Part shown: positions 15,797 through 24,427 of the stretch, piece after piece
Layout of the letters: every line of letters starts with the position of its first letter
How positions within the stretch are numbered: the first letter of the stretch is position 1
Source: Metabacillus schmidteae
GTDB lineage: Bacteria; Bacillota; Bacilli; Bacillales; Bacillaceae
DNA: 64,000 nt
Assembly: GCF_903166545.1 (NCBI RefSeq)
Contig: NZ_CAESCH010000001.1
Location: 686,001 to 750,000, forward strand
Direction: 5' to 3'
Notes under the pieces: model-generated
What the model was told of the DNA's origin: nothing
Databases searched by the model: none
The model's input: only the letters and a program-made list of their open reading frames with translations
Made by a program: the position numbers and the translations under genes

Positions 15797-18547
15797 ATGA
15801 AGTTTAAAACAAAGCTTTATATGAGCATAGGGTCATTACTGCTGCTCATTTCAATCATTGTTGTGATATTAATGGGCATGCTTGAGAATTCAACTGTTAA
15901 TATGAATGTAGTTGTAAATGATTTAAATAATAGAATAAATTTGGCTACAAATATTAAGTACGAGACTGCAAATATTGGTAGACATTTAAGGGAACTTACT
16001 GCGATTAATCAGTCATCCACAAGCAATAGAGAAGTACTTAATGCTTGGGAAGAGTCGCAGACGAACTTAAAGCAGTCGTTGGAGGAACTTGAAGATAAAG
16101 ATACTCAAGCGAAATCCAAAGAATTAATTGTAAAGTATAAAACATTACAAGAGTCTTATTTAACGATTGTTCAGCAACTTTTATCAACACAAAATACTGA
16201 TGTCAATTCCTCGCTATGGAATGAAGCAGAGCTTATAAGAAAGAGAATGATACAGATTGCGGAACTTCTTCAAGGACTGCAAGAACAAGAAATGAAAAAT
16301 GAACTTTTAAGATCCAGAGATACATATAATTGGGCTGTTAAAAACATTTATATATTTTTAGCAATTGGCTTACTTATTGGAGTAGGATACACGATTTGGA
16401 TTATCAAGCGGATGACAAATAATCTTAATCATGTTACATCAGTAATGAAAAGTGCTACAAACAGTCATTTTGATCATTTACCTAGAATTGAAATAACTCA
16501 AAAAGGGGAAATTGGTGAAATAGCCATTGCGTTTAATAAAATGGCCATTGCCTTAGAGAATCATAGTAAGCTCGAAAAGAAATTAAAGGAAGAAGCAGAG
16601 GAAAATAGCTGGCTTAAAACGAAGTTTGCCGAAATAGCTACGATGTATCCTGAAGTAGAAAATATCAAGATGTTATCAGAAAGGTTGATAACAAAGCTTG
16701 TTCCTATGGTAGGAGGAAGTTTAGGTGTTTTTTATGTTAAGGAAGTGAAAAATAGTGACAAGTATTTAAAGAAAATGGCTTCATATGCCTTGTTAGATGA
16801 AAATAATAAATTTGAGTATTTTCGTTTCGGAGAGGGGCTTATTGGACAAAGTGCAGCTGAAAAACGACCAATTTTACTTAAGAGTATTCCAGAGCATTAT
16901 ATAAATGTACACTCGGGTTTGGGAAAGGGAACACCTAAAAATATAATGATCCTGCCTGTTCAATTTGAAGGTAATGTGTTAGCAGTTATAGAGGTTGCCT
17001 CATTTGATGTATTTAGTAGTTCTCATATTAAACTTCTAGAAGAAGTGAGTAGTAATATAGGCATTACAATTAATAGTATTATGAACAGGATGAAAGTAGA
17101 TCAATTGTTACAAGAGTCACAAGCACTTACAGAAGAGCTCCAAGCGCAATCTGAAGAATTACAGGTACAACAAGAAGAATTAAGAACGACAAATGAAAAG
17201 CTTGAGGAACAGTATGAAACTTCTGAGCAGAAGAAACAAGAAGTTGAAAGGATTCGAGAGGCACTTGAAGAAAAAGCTCAACAACTAGAGATAAGCTCGC
17301 AATATAAATCTGAGTTTTTGGCGAATATGTCTCACGAATTAAGAACGCCACTTAATAGTTTATTAATATTAGCAAAAATCTTATCAGAAAATAGTGATGG
17401 TAACCTTACTTTTAAACAACAAGAGTATATTCGTACGATTTTCTCCTCAGGTAATGATTTATTGAAACTCATTAACGACATTTTAGATTTAGCAAAAGTT
17501 GAATCTGGAAAGTTAGAGGTGATACCTAAGGAGGTAAAACTGCAAACAATAAAAGAATTTATTATTGGGCAATTCTCTCCGATTTCTCGTCAAAATAACG
17601 TAGACTTTAAAATTCAGTTTCATGCTGATTTACCAGAAATTCTTTTAACAGATGAACAAAGATTACATCAAATTCTAAAAAACCTTTTATCAAATGCATT
17701 TAAATTTACTGAGCATGGAAGCATTTTATTATCTGTTCAAAAAGTAAATAAAGAAAGTTTAAAGCAATTTAATATAGGAAGTAACCAAGTAACATCGATG
17801 ATTGCTTTTTCTGTCACTGACACTGGAATTGGGATTGATGAAGAAAAACAAGAAGTAATTTTTGAGGCGTTTAAACAAGCGGATGGAACAACGAGTAGGC
17901 AATATGGTGGTACTGGACTGGGACTTTCAATAAGTAAAAATATTGCTGACTTATTAGGTGGATTTTTAGAGGTGAACAGTAAGAAAGGAAAAGGTAGTAC
18001 CTTCACGTTATACTTACCTTATGAAGAACAGAAAAACACGATGATTGATCGTTCCTCGAGAGAAGAGGCTGCAGTGACACGTGAGGAAAACTACTCGATG
18101 GTTGTAAATAACAACGGGAGTAGGGATATGGACCATCATATAGAGGAACAGGGAAAATCATTACTAAAGGGTAAGAAAATCCTTATAGTTGATGATGATA
18201 TTCGAAATGTATATGCGTTAACAGTAGCGTTAGAAAAATATGAGCTGGAAATTGTTATTGCGGAAAATGGAAAAGAAGGAATTGAAGAGTTACTTAATAA
18301 CCCGGATGTGGATTTGGTTCTAATGGACATTATGATGCCAGAGATGGATGGGTTTCAGGCAATGAGAGAGATCAGGAAAATTGAAAAATTTAATCATATA
18401 CCAATCATTGCATTAACGGCAAAGGCGATGAAACATAGCAGAGAGCAATGCTTAGAGGTTGGAGCGACGGATTATATTAGTAAGCCGATTAACCTAGATC
18501 AATTATTCTCGTTAATGCATGTATGGTTGTACAGCAAGGAGGGGTAG
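15797..18547 (+). CDS. Hybrid sensor histidine kinase/response regulator, RsbK-like
   Basis: A 916-residue membrane kinase. Order: membrane helix (about 8-28), helical CHASE3-like ectodomain, membrane helix (about 182-202), HAMP, GAF-like domain (about 280-425), a Gln/Glu-rich coiled coil (EELQAQSEELQVQQEEL, about 440-505), HisKA with His513 in ANMSHELRTP, HATPase (DTGIGI, GGTGLGLSIS), and a C-terminal receiver with Asp844 in LVLMDIMMPEMDG. This architecture, with a CheR-type methyltransferase gene next door, matches RsbK-RsbM of the B. cereus sigma-B pathway, where the methyltransferase modifies the kinase. No sigB, rsbVW or PP2C gene is in the window, so the output here is unknown. Confidence 0.85.
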   Translation: MKFKTKLYMSIGSLLLLISIIVVILMGMLENSTVNMNVVVNDLNNRINLATNIKYETANIGRHLRELTAINQSSTSNREVLNAWEESQTNLKQSLEELEDKDTQAKSKELIVKYKTLQESYLTIVQQLLSTQNTDVNSSLWNEAELIRKRMIQIAELLQGLQEQEMKNELLRSRDTYNWAVKNIYIFLAIGLLIGVGYTIWIIKRMTNNLNHVTSVMKSATNSHFDHLPRIEITQKGEIGEIAIAFNKMAIALENHSKLEKKLKEEAEENSWLKTKFAEIATMYPEVENIKMLSERLITKLVPMVGGSLGVFYVKEVKNSDKYLKKMASYALLDENNKFEYFRFGEGLIGQSAAEKRPILLKSIPEHYINVHSGLGKGTPKNIMILPVQFEGNVLAVIEVASFDVFSSSHIKLLEEVSSNIGITINSIMNRMKVDQLLQESQALTEELQAQSEELQVQQEELRTTNEKLEEQYETSEQKKQEVERIREALEEKAQQLEISSQYKSEFLANMSHELRTPLNSLLILAKILSENSDGNLTFKQQEYIRTIFSSGNDLLKLINDILDLAKVESGKLEVIPKEVKLQTIKEFIIGQFSPISRQNNVDFKIQFHADLPEILLTDEQRLHQILKNLLSNAFKFTEHGSILLSVQKVNKESLKQFNIGSNQVTSMIAFSVTDTGIGIDEEKQEVIFEAFKQADGTTSRQYGGTGLGLSISKNIADLLGGFLEVNSKKGKGSTFTLYLPYEEQKNTMIDRSSREEAAVTREENYSMVVNNNGSRDMDHHIEEQGKSLLKGKKILIVDDDIRNVYALTVALEKYELEIVIAENGKEGIEELLNNPDVDLVLMDIMMPEMDGFQAMREIRKIEKFNHIPIIALTAKAMKHSREQCLEVGATDYISKPINLDQLFSLMHVWLYSKEG

Positions 18548-18550
18548 GAG

Positions 18551-19402
18551 ATTTTAGGAAATGGAATACAAAATAACTTACTGGTTGATGAGGTCGAGAA
18601 GATAGAAATAGATTTACTATTAGAAGCTGTTTTTCGTTATTGTGGTTATGATTTCAGGAACTATGCCTTTCCCTTTATTCAAAGGAGAATCGTGCAACGA
18701 GTGAAAAAGGAAAATTTGAGTAGTATATCCGCATTACAAGAAAGTGTACTTCGAGACAAAAAGGCGATGGAAGATCTAATCGGGGATTTTTCCATAAATG
18801 TAACAGAAATGTTCAGAGATCCCCAATTTTTTAGCAGCTTCCGAAGAAATGTAATCCCAATTGTAAAGAATTTACCTAAAATACGGATCTGGCATGTGGG
18901 GTGTTCTTCGGGTGAGGAAGTTTATTCAATGGCAATCTTGTTACAAGAGGAAGGACTATATGATAAGACGAGGATTTTTGCTACAGATATAAATGTTCAT
19001 GTTTTAGAGAAAGCAAAAAGCGGCATTTTTTCAATAGGTGGAATGCAGCTCTATACAAAAAATTACTTTGAAGCAGGTGGAAAAAGATCATTTTCTGAAT
19101 ACTATAAGGCAGTTGATGATCAGGTCTTTTTTCACCCCTTTCTTCTTAAAAATGTAGTGTTCGCACAGCATAATTTAGTAACGGATCATTCATTTAACGA
19201 GTTTGATATTATTATTTGTCGAAATGTCCTAATCTATTTTAATAAACGTCTTCAAAATGATGTCCACAAACTGATTTATGATAGCCTGAGCGTTTCGGGA
19301 TTTCTTGGTTTAGGTAAAAGAGAGGGGATTAAATTTACAAGTTATGAGAACTGTTACGGAGAATTTGATGGACAGCAAAAACTGTATCGAAAATATAAAT
19401 AA
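18551..19402 (+). CDS. CheR-type protein-glutamate methyltransferase, RsbM-like
   Basis: A SAM-dependent methyltransferase. The N-terminal CheR helical region DLLLEAVFRYCGYDFRNYAF...RRIVQRV is followed by SAM motif I HVGCSSGEEVYSMAI (about residue 115), ATDIN, and FDIIICRNVLIYFNK. The likely substrate is the adjacent RsbK-like kinase, whose coiled coil has Gln/Glu pairs like chemoreceptor methylation sites. The start is odd: between the kinase stop (TAG 18545) and GTG 18692 there is no ATG, GTG or TTG in frame, yet conserved CheR sequence begins well before 18692. I use ATT 18551, 6 bases after AAGGAGGGG, as a working start. GTG 18692 has its own AAAGGAG but would cut off about 47 residues. 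Confidence 0.8.
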   Translation: MLGNGIQNNLLVDEVEKIEIDLLLEAVFRYCGYDFRNYAFPFIQRRIVQRVKKENLSSISALQESVLRDKKAMEDLIGDFSINVTEMFRDPQFFSSFRRNVIPIVKNLPKIRIWHVGCSSGEEVYSMAILLQEEGLYDKTRIFATDINVHVLEKAKSGIFSIGGMQLYTKNYFEAGGKRSFSEYYKAVDDQVFFHPFLLKNVVFAQHNLVTDHSFNEFDIIICRNVLIYFNKRLQNDVHKLIYDSLSVSGFLGLGKREGIKFTSYENCYGEFDGQQKLYRKYK

Positions 19403-21371
19403 TAAACCTAGTAGAAAGGTTAATATTTTAATGGTGGATGATCATCCCGAGAATCTACTGGCATTGGAAGCAGTACTAACATCTCCAAACTATCATTTAG
19501 TCAGTGCAACTTCAGGCAAAGAGGCCTTAAGATGTATGCTGAAACAGGATTTTGCTGTTATCTTACTAGATGTTCAAATGCCTGGTTTAAACGGTTTTGA
19601 AACGGCAAAGCTTATAAAATCACGAGAGAAAACAAGAAATATACCGATCATTTTCGTCACAGCTATAAGTCAGGAAGTAGAGCATGTAAAACAAGGCTAT
19701 TCTGTCGGTGCAATTGATTATATTTTTAAGCCTTTTCATCCAGAAACGCTAAGACAGAAAATTGAACAATTTGTTCAGCTTCATCAAAATCATGAAGAAA
19801 CAATAGTCGAAAATGAAAAGAAACAAAAGGCTGAAATGAATGAAGTTCATAACAGATTAGACCAGGTGAAAATAAATTTACAAAGATCTGAGGCTTTATC
19901 AAAAGTAATAGGTGAAACAATACTAGACACAATTATTACATTTGATGAAGAGGGGTATATTTTATCAGTAAACCCAGCTGTAGAGAATATGTTTGGGTAT
20001 TACCCCAATGAATTAATTGGAAAAAATACAATGATGCTTTTTCAGATTGAAGATGAGTCTATCAAGTCTAAGCTTTCTTCTATAAAAGTTTCAATGGGAA
20101 AAGTTATAGAGGTAGATGCCATACGTAAGGATAGCTGTTCCTTTCCTGCTGATATTCAAATTGGGAAAACAATAGTGGAAAATCAACTAATATTTGTATG
20201 TACAATACGTGATGTTACTGAGAGAAAGCAAATGGAAAAATTGAAAGAGCAAGAATTTAACTATATGGAACACATCGTAGAAAAACGTACATTGGAACTT
20301 ATTAAAGCAAATAAAGAGTTAGAAAAAGAAATCAAGGAACGAAAAAAGATAGCGGATGATTTATATCTTTCTCAAGATAGATTCCAGAAGATCTTTGAAT
20401 CCAGCCCTTGCTTAATGGCTATTTACTCGTTGAAATTCAGATCGATTCTTGATGTTAATACAAACTGGGTGATGTTCACTGGCTATTCTCTTGATGAGAT
20501 AATGAAAACCAAAGGCTTAGATTATGTCGTTGATTCTGAAAAAAATCAAATTGATCTAGAGCTAACGTTCCGAAACGAAAAGATATGCTACAAGACCAAA
20601 AATGGTGATGTTCGTTATGGATTAATGTCCACGGAAATGATAGAAATACAAGATGAACCATGTACGCTAATTGTCGTAACAGATATAACAGAAAGACTTC
20701 ATTTGGAAAAGGAAATGTATCGATTAGATCGCTTAAATTTAATAGGAGAAATGGCTGCTGGTATTGCTCATGAAATCCGAAACCCAATGACAACAGTCCA
20801 TGGTTTTTTACAATTAACAAAAAATAGCAGTGGTTTATCAAAAGAAATTCTTGATTTAATGCTTGAGGAACTAAATAGAGCTAATACAATTATTACTGAA
20901 TTTCTAAATCTAGCTAAAAATAAGGTTAGTCTTAAAAAGAAACAAAGTATAAATAAAATAATAAATGCCCTATCTCCTTTAATCCAGGCTGAGGCATTGC
21001 GCTCTAGTAAACTCACTATCTTTGAATTAAATAAATGCAGTCATATTTTCATTGATCAAAAGGAAATAAGGCAAATGATATTAAATATTGCCTTAAATGG
21101 ACTTGATGCGATGGATTCAGGAGGGCAGCTCACGATAAAAACCTATGAAAAAAGGGGTGAGGTCATCTTAGAAATCAGTGATCAAGGTATGGGAATTAGC
21201 TCGGAAGTACTAGAGAAAATAGGAACTCCATTTTTCACTACAAAAGAAACTGGTACAGGCTTGGGGTTAGCTATTTGTTATAGTGTTGCAGAACGTCATA
21301 ATGCCGATATAAATATACACACAGGTGACAGTGGGACAACGTTTTCCATTCATTTTAAAGTGAATGAATAA
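19368..21371 (+). CDS. Receiver-PAS-PAS-histidine kinase protein
   Basis: A 667-residue soluble signalling protein. Order: receiver domain (about 18-135) with Asp68 in AVILLDVQMPG and PF at the end, a short coiled coil, PAS domain 1 (about 185-300, VNPAVENMFGYYPNELIG), coiled coil, PAS domain 2 (about 340-450), HisKA with His468 in AAGIAHEIRNPMTT, and HATPase with DQGMGIS and GTGLGLAI. The kinase part resembles KinA/KinE sporulation kinases. There are no membrane segments, so input is probably phosphotransfer from the hybrid kinase upstream and/or cytoplasmic signals through PAS. The ATG at 19368 with CGGAGAA upstream is preferred over ATG 19344; it overlaps the methyltransferase gene. Confidence 0.83.
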   Translation: MDSKNCIENINNKPSRKVNILMVDDHPENLLALEAVLTSPNYHLVSATSGKEALRCMLKQDFAVILLDVQMPGLNGFETAKLIKSREKTRNIPIIFVTAISQEVEHVKQGYSVGAIDYIFKPFHPETLRQKIEQFVQLHQNHEETIVENEKKQKAEMNEVHNRLDQVKINLQRSEALSKVIGETILDTIITFDEEGYILSVNPAVENMFGYYPNELIGKNTMMLFQIEDESIKSKLSSIKVSMGKVIEVDAIRKDSCSFPADIQIGKTIVENQLIFVCTIRDVTERKQMEKLKEQEFNYMEHIVEKRTLELIKANKELEKEIKERKKIADDLYLSQDRFQKIFESSPCLMAIYSLKFRSILDVNTNWVMFTGYSLDEIMKTKGLDYVVDSEKNQIDLELTFRNEKICYKTKNGDVRYGLMSTEMIEIQDEPCTLIVVTDITERLHLEKEMYRLDRLNLIGEMAAGIAHEIRNPMTTVHGFLQLTKNSSGLSKEILDLMLEELNRANTIITEFLNLAKNKVSLKKKQSINKIINALSPLIQAEALRSSKLTIFELNKCSHIFIDQKEIRQMILNIALNGLDAMDSGGQLTIKTYEKRGEVILEISDQGMGISSEVLEKIGTPFFTTKETGTGLGLAICYSVAERHNADINIHTGDSGTTFSIHFKVNE

Positions 21372-21502
21372 AGAACAAAGTTAAGCAGACTTGGTCTTGC
21401 TCCTTAATGTAAAAGAATAACGACAAAGAACGTAGAGAACTTATTATTATTATAAATAGAGGTTATCTTCAATATATTTAAGAGTGAGGAGGGTGGAGAT
21501 CT

Positions 21503-22462
21503 TTGAATCAAAAAAGAAAAATTTATCTCATCATTGTAAGTTTCATTATTATCGGGACTGTAGGTATCATTTCTAAATCATTTGCAGATGAGAAGCCGAA
21601 GGTTGTAGTGGTTCTAAAAGAAGTAAACTCTGAATATTGGAAGATTATTAAAGCAGGAAGTGAAAGGGCCTTTCGAGACTTTGGAATAGAGGGTGAAGTT
21701 ATTGCGCCTAAAAATGGAACGACAGAAGAACAGCTCTTATTATTGGAAAGAAAGGTAAAGGAAAATCCAGATGTATTAATTGTTTCTCCTATTGTACCAG
21801 ATAGAGTCATTCCGATTTTAAATAGGTTTGTTGAAAAAGGAGTGCCAACTTTGTTAGTAGACACTGATGATCCTTGGGAGAAAAAGACTTCTTATATTGG
21901 TACTGATAATATGGAGCTTGGGAAAAGAGCGGGCCAATTATTAGCTTCCCAGTTACAACCGGGAGATAAAGTAGCTTTGTTTGGGGGAGATGTCGGAGTA
22001 AGATTAATAAGTGAGCGAATAGAAGGGGCTGAAAATAGCTTAAAAGAAGCAGGAATTGATGTTGTGACCACAATAAATGTAAGTGATTATGATAATGAAG
22101 AAAAACTTGTAAAAAAGGGCATGGAGGAATTGTTACAAGAGCATCCTGACCTTAAAGGGGTGATGGCTGTTACTGACACAGTAGCCTTACATGTACAAGA
22201 GGTTCTAAAAAAACATGGACTTAGTATTCCTGTAACTGGAGCGGATGGAATAACTGATATGCTAGAGTTAATAGAAGATGGAACGTTATCAGGTTCCGTT
22301 TCTCAAAATCCCTATGATATGGGGTATTTAAGTGTTGAAGCTGCAGCGAAAGCTATAAAAGGTGAAAAGGTTGAAAAAAACATAGATAGTGGCGTTGATA
22401 TTATTGTTAAAGGGAATGCAGCACAGAGATTGAATTTTCTAAAAGATGTGTTAGGTAAATGA
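21503..22462 (+). CDS. RbsB-like sugar-binding protein without transporter genes
   Basis: A 319-residue periplasmic-binding-protein-like domain of the RbsB/LuxP type. The N-terminal hydrophobic segment (about 6-26) ends in SFADEKPK and has no lipobox Cys, so the protein is either secreted or membrane-anchored. Typical features are VVVLKEVNSEYWKIIKAGSERA at the start of the fold, TEEQLLLLERKV, DVLIVSP, and PVTGADGITDML in the second lobe. The TTG start follows GGAGGGTGGAG. No ATPase or permease gene is adjacent; sensor kinase genes are upstream. A role as a ligand-binding co-sensor for the RsbK-like kinase is inferred. An orphan uptake component is the alternative. Confidence 0.75.
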   Translation: MNQKRKIYLIIVSFIIIGTVGIISKSFADEKPKVVVVLKEVNSEYWKIIKAGSERAFRDFGIEGEVIAPKNGTTEEQLLLLERKVKENPDVLIVSPIVPDRVIPILNRFVEKGVPTLLVDTDDPWEKKTSYIGTDNMELGKRAGQLLASQLQPGDKVALFGGDVGVRLISERIEGAENSLKEAGIDVVTTINVSDYDNEEKLVKKGMEELLQEHPDLKGVMAVTDTVALHVQEVLKKHGLSIPVTGADGITDMLELIEDGTLSGSVSQNPYDMGYLSVEAAAKAIKGEKVEKNIDSGVDIIVKGNAAQRLNFLKDVLGK

Positions 22463-22585
22463 AAAGATGCCTTATTATTTCTTGAATAATTATCCACTTT
22501 CCTTTTGGATTCGAGAATGGTTTGCAAGGGGGATCATTGCTGCAATTTCACTTACTGACAGTGGGAACGTTAAGTAGTTTAATAG

Positions 22586-22631
22586 AAAAAACCCCCTTCA
22601 CAAATTTATAATTCAGTGAAGGGGGTTTTTA
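22586..22631 (+). terminator. Rho-independent terminator after the binding protein gene
   Basis: A perfect 15-bp stem AAAAACCCCCTTCAC / GTGAAGGGGGTTTTT with a loop of about 15 bases. The right arm ends in five T. Confidence 0.85.
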
Positions 22632-22698
22632 GTTTAGCAATAATACTTTTATAGTTCTTTTTAAGATAAGAAAGCATATAAATTTGCACTTAGTTTTA

Positions 22699-22856
22699 GT
22701 GTCCAGCTCCAGCCTAGAAGTACAGGACGTGTAAGTGCAGTCGTAGAGATTGACGTCGCTCGAGGTCATAAGCCGATTTAGAGTTGAAGGCAAAGAACGC
22801 CTTCTATTCTAATTCGGCTTATTTGCCCTAGGCTGATCAAGGCGATTGCACTTTTC
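22699..22856. repeat. Bacillaceae intergenic repeat (GTCCAGCTCCAGC...GGCGATTGCACTTTTC)
   Basis: It begins TGTCCAGCTCCAGCCTAG and ends CCTAGGCTGATCAAGGCGATTGC. In between, CTCGAGGTCATAAGCCGA starts a long hairpin (about 22768-22822, ATAAGCCGA...AAGGC/GCCTT...TCGGCTTAT). I recognise this arrangement as a non-coding repeat found in many Bacillaceae genomes, often between genes. This copy carries an extra stretch of about 45 bases (AGAAGTACAGG...GACGTCG) between the left end and the hairpin. Its function is unknown to me. Confidence 0.7.
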
Positions 22857-22879
22857 TTATGTGATTAAGTCTAAATTGC

Positions 22880-24121
22880 TTATTTTGGGGACAATGAACC
22901 TCCGTACCATTTTCCTTCTTTGCGCTTTTTAGCGTATTCTGCAGTTGCTGTGTAAAGGACGTCTGATGAGGAGTTAAGGGCTGTTTCACATGAGTCTTGT
23001 AAAACACCGATTATGAAGCCTATAGCTACAACTTGCATGGCGACGTCGTTTGAAATTCCGAATAAGCTTGATGCTAAAGGAATGAGTAAGAGTGATCCTC
23101 CGGCAACACCTGAAGCACCACAAGCAGAGATAGCTGATAAAATGCTAAGGATTAGTGCTGTTCCCATATCAACTTCAATACCAAGAGTATTTACAGCAGC
23201 AAGTGTTAAGACTGAAATTGTCACGGCTGCACCAGCCATATTAATTGTTGCTCCTAATGGAATTGAGACAGAATACGTATCTTTATCTAAACCGAGTTTT
23301 TCACATAGATTCATATTAACCGGTATGTTTGCTGCTGAACTACGTGTGAAGAATGCGGTAATTCCACTTTCTTTTAAACATTTAAAGACAAGTGGATATG
23401 GATTTTTGCGAATGTTAATGAATACGATAATAGGATTTACTACAAGTGCAATAAAGAACATACAGCCAAGTAAAACTAATAATAATTTTCCGTAATCAAG
23501 CAATGCTGACAGTCCATTTGTGACAAGAGCTTCAAATACTAGTCCCATAATACCAAGCGGAGCTAAATTAATGATCCATTTAACAAGTTGAGAGATGGCA
23601 TCTGAAAAACTGGCAAGCATATCTTTCGTAGAATCAGGTGCATTTCTTAAGGCAATTCCGAGAAGAACAGCCCAAGCCAGAATACCGATATAGTTAGAAC
23701 TTATTAGTGCATTAACAGGATTGTCGACAATGTTAAAGAGCAATGTTTGAAGTACTTCGGTAATGCCGCTAGGTGGTTCAAAGCCTTCTGCTCCTGTCTT
23801 TAGTGTTAAGGTTACAGGGAAGATAAAGCTTGCAACTACTGCGACAAGTCCTGCAAGGAACGTACTAATTCCATAAAGTATAATAATAGATTTCATGTTT
23901 GTCTGCTGTCCGCTTTTATGCTTAGAGATGGCGTGCATGACCAAAAATAAAACCAATACTGGTGCAACGGCTTTAAGTGCACCTACAAATAAAGAACCAA
24001 AGATAGTAACCCATTTTGCTCCTTCAGGAACTGATAAAGCAAGGATAACACCGATGATAATCCCCACAACAATTCGAGTTACCAAGCTGAGTTGGTTCCA
24101 TTTGTGTAATAAACTCTTCAT
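22880..24121 (-). CDS. sstT: Sodium:serine/threonine symporter SstT
   Basis: A 413-residue dicarboxylate/amino acid:cation symporter with about 8 membrane helices and re-entrant loops. The start [18 protein letters not shown] and the C-terminal core ([78 protein letters not shown]) match SstT, which imports serine and threonine with sodium. TRSSAA and the ETALNSSSD region correspond to substrate and cation sites in this superfamily. A GGAGGAA lies before the ATG. It is transcribed alone, opposite to its neighbours. Confidence 0.9.
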   Translation of the reverse strand: MKSLLHKWNQLSLVTRIVVGIIIGVILALSVPEGAKWVTIFGSLFVGALKAVAPVLVLFLVMHAISKHKSGQQTNMKSIIILYGISTFLAGLVAVVASFIFPVTLTLKTGAEGFEPPSGITEVLQTLLFNIVDNPVNALISSNYIGILAWAVLLGIALRNAPDSTKDMLASFSDAISQLVKWIINLAPLGIMGLVFEALVTNGLSALLDYGKLLLVLLGCMFFIALVVNPIIVFINIRKNPYPLVFKCLKESGITAFFTRSSAANIPVNMNLCEKLGLDKDTYSVSIPLGATINMAGAAVTISVLTLAAVNTLGIEVDMGTALILSILSAISACGASGVAGGSLLLIPLASSLFGISNDVAMQVVAIGFIIGVLQDSCETALNSSSDVLYTATAEYAKKRKEGKWYGGSLSPK

Positions 24122-24359
24122 TTTTGTGTTCCTCCGATTCTATGTTGAAGTCTTAGAAGTGCTTCATTGCGTTGATACATTAATACGTATAATCATACAT
24201 AGATGTTAGTTTACCACGAATTATGTCGATTGTGAATGAATGGGAAAAATTGTTTTGGAATTTTGAGAAAAATAGAAGATTGAGTTGATATTCTGTAAAT
24301 TAATGATTCATGTTTTGAAATATGCCTTTTTTTGTTAATTGAAAAGTTTCATATACTTA

Positions 24360-24387
24360 TAAAGCTTATGTAGATAGCTGTCGATAT
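24360..24387 (+). promoter_or_regulatory. Predicted SigD promoter of the chemoreceptor gene
   Basis: TAAA at 24360-24363 and GTCGATAT at 24380-24387, spaced by 16 bases. The SigD consensus is TAAA - about 15 - GCCGATAT, so the match is 11 of 12. It lies 40 bases before the TTG start of a methyl-accepting chemotaxis gene, a class commonly controlled by SigD. Confidence 0.7.
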
Positions 24388-24427
24388 AGTAGGTAATAAG
24401 ATCTGTTATTTAGTAGGGGGAATTAAC

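Noticed and set aside
20476..20841. 121-codon minus-strand frame inside the PAS-kinase gene
   Set aside because: Antisense shadow of a well-supported coding region.
23013..23495. 160-codon plus-strand frame inside sstT
   Set aside because: Antisense to a clear transporter gene; no ribosome binding site and no family pattern.
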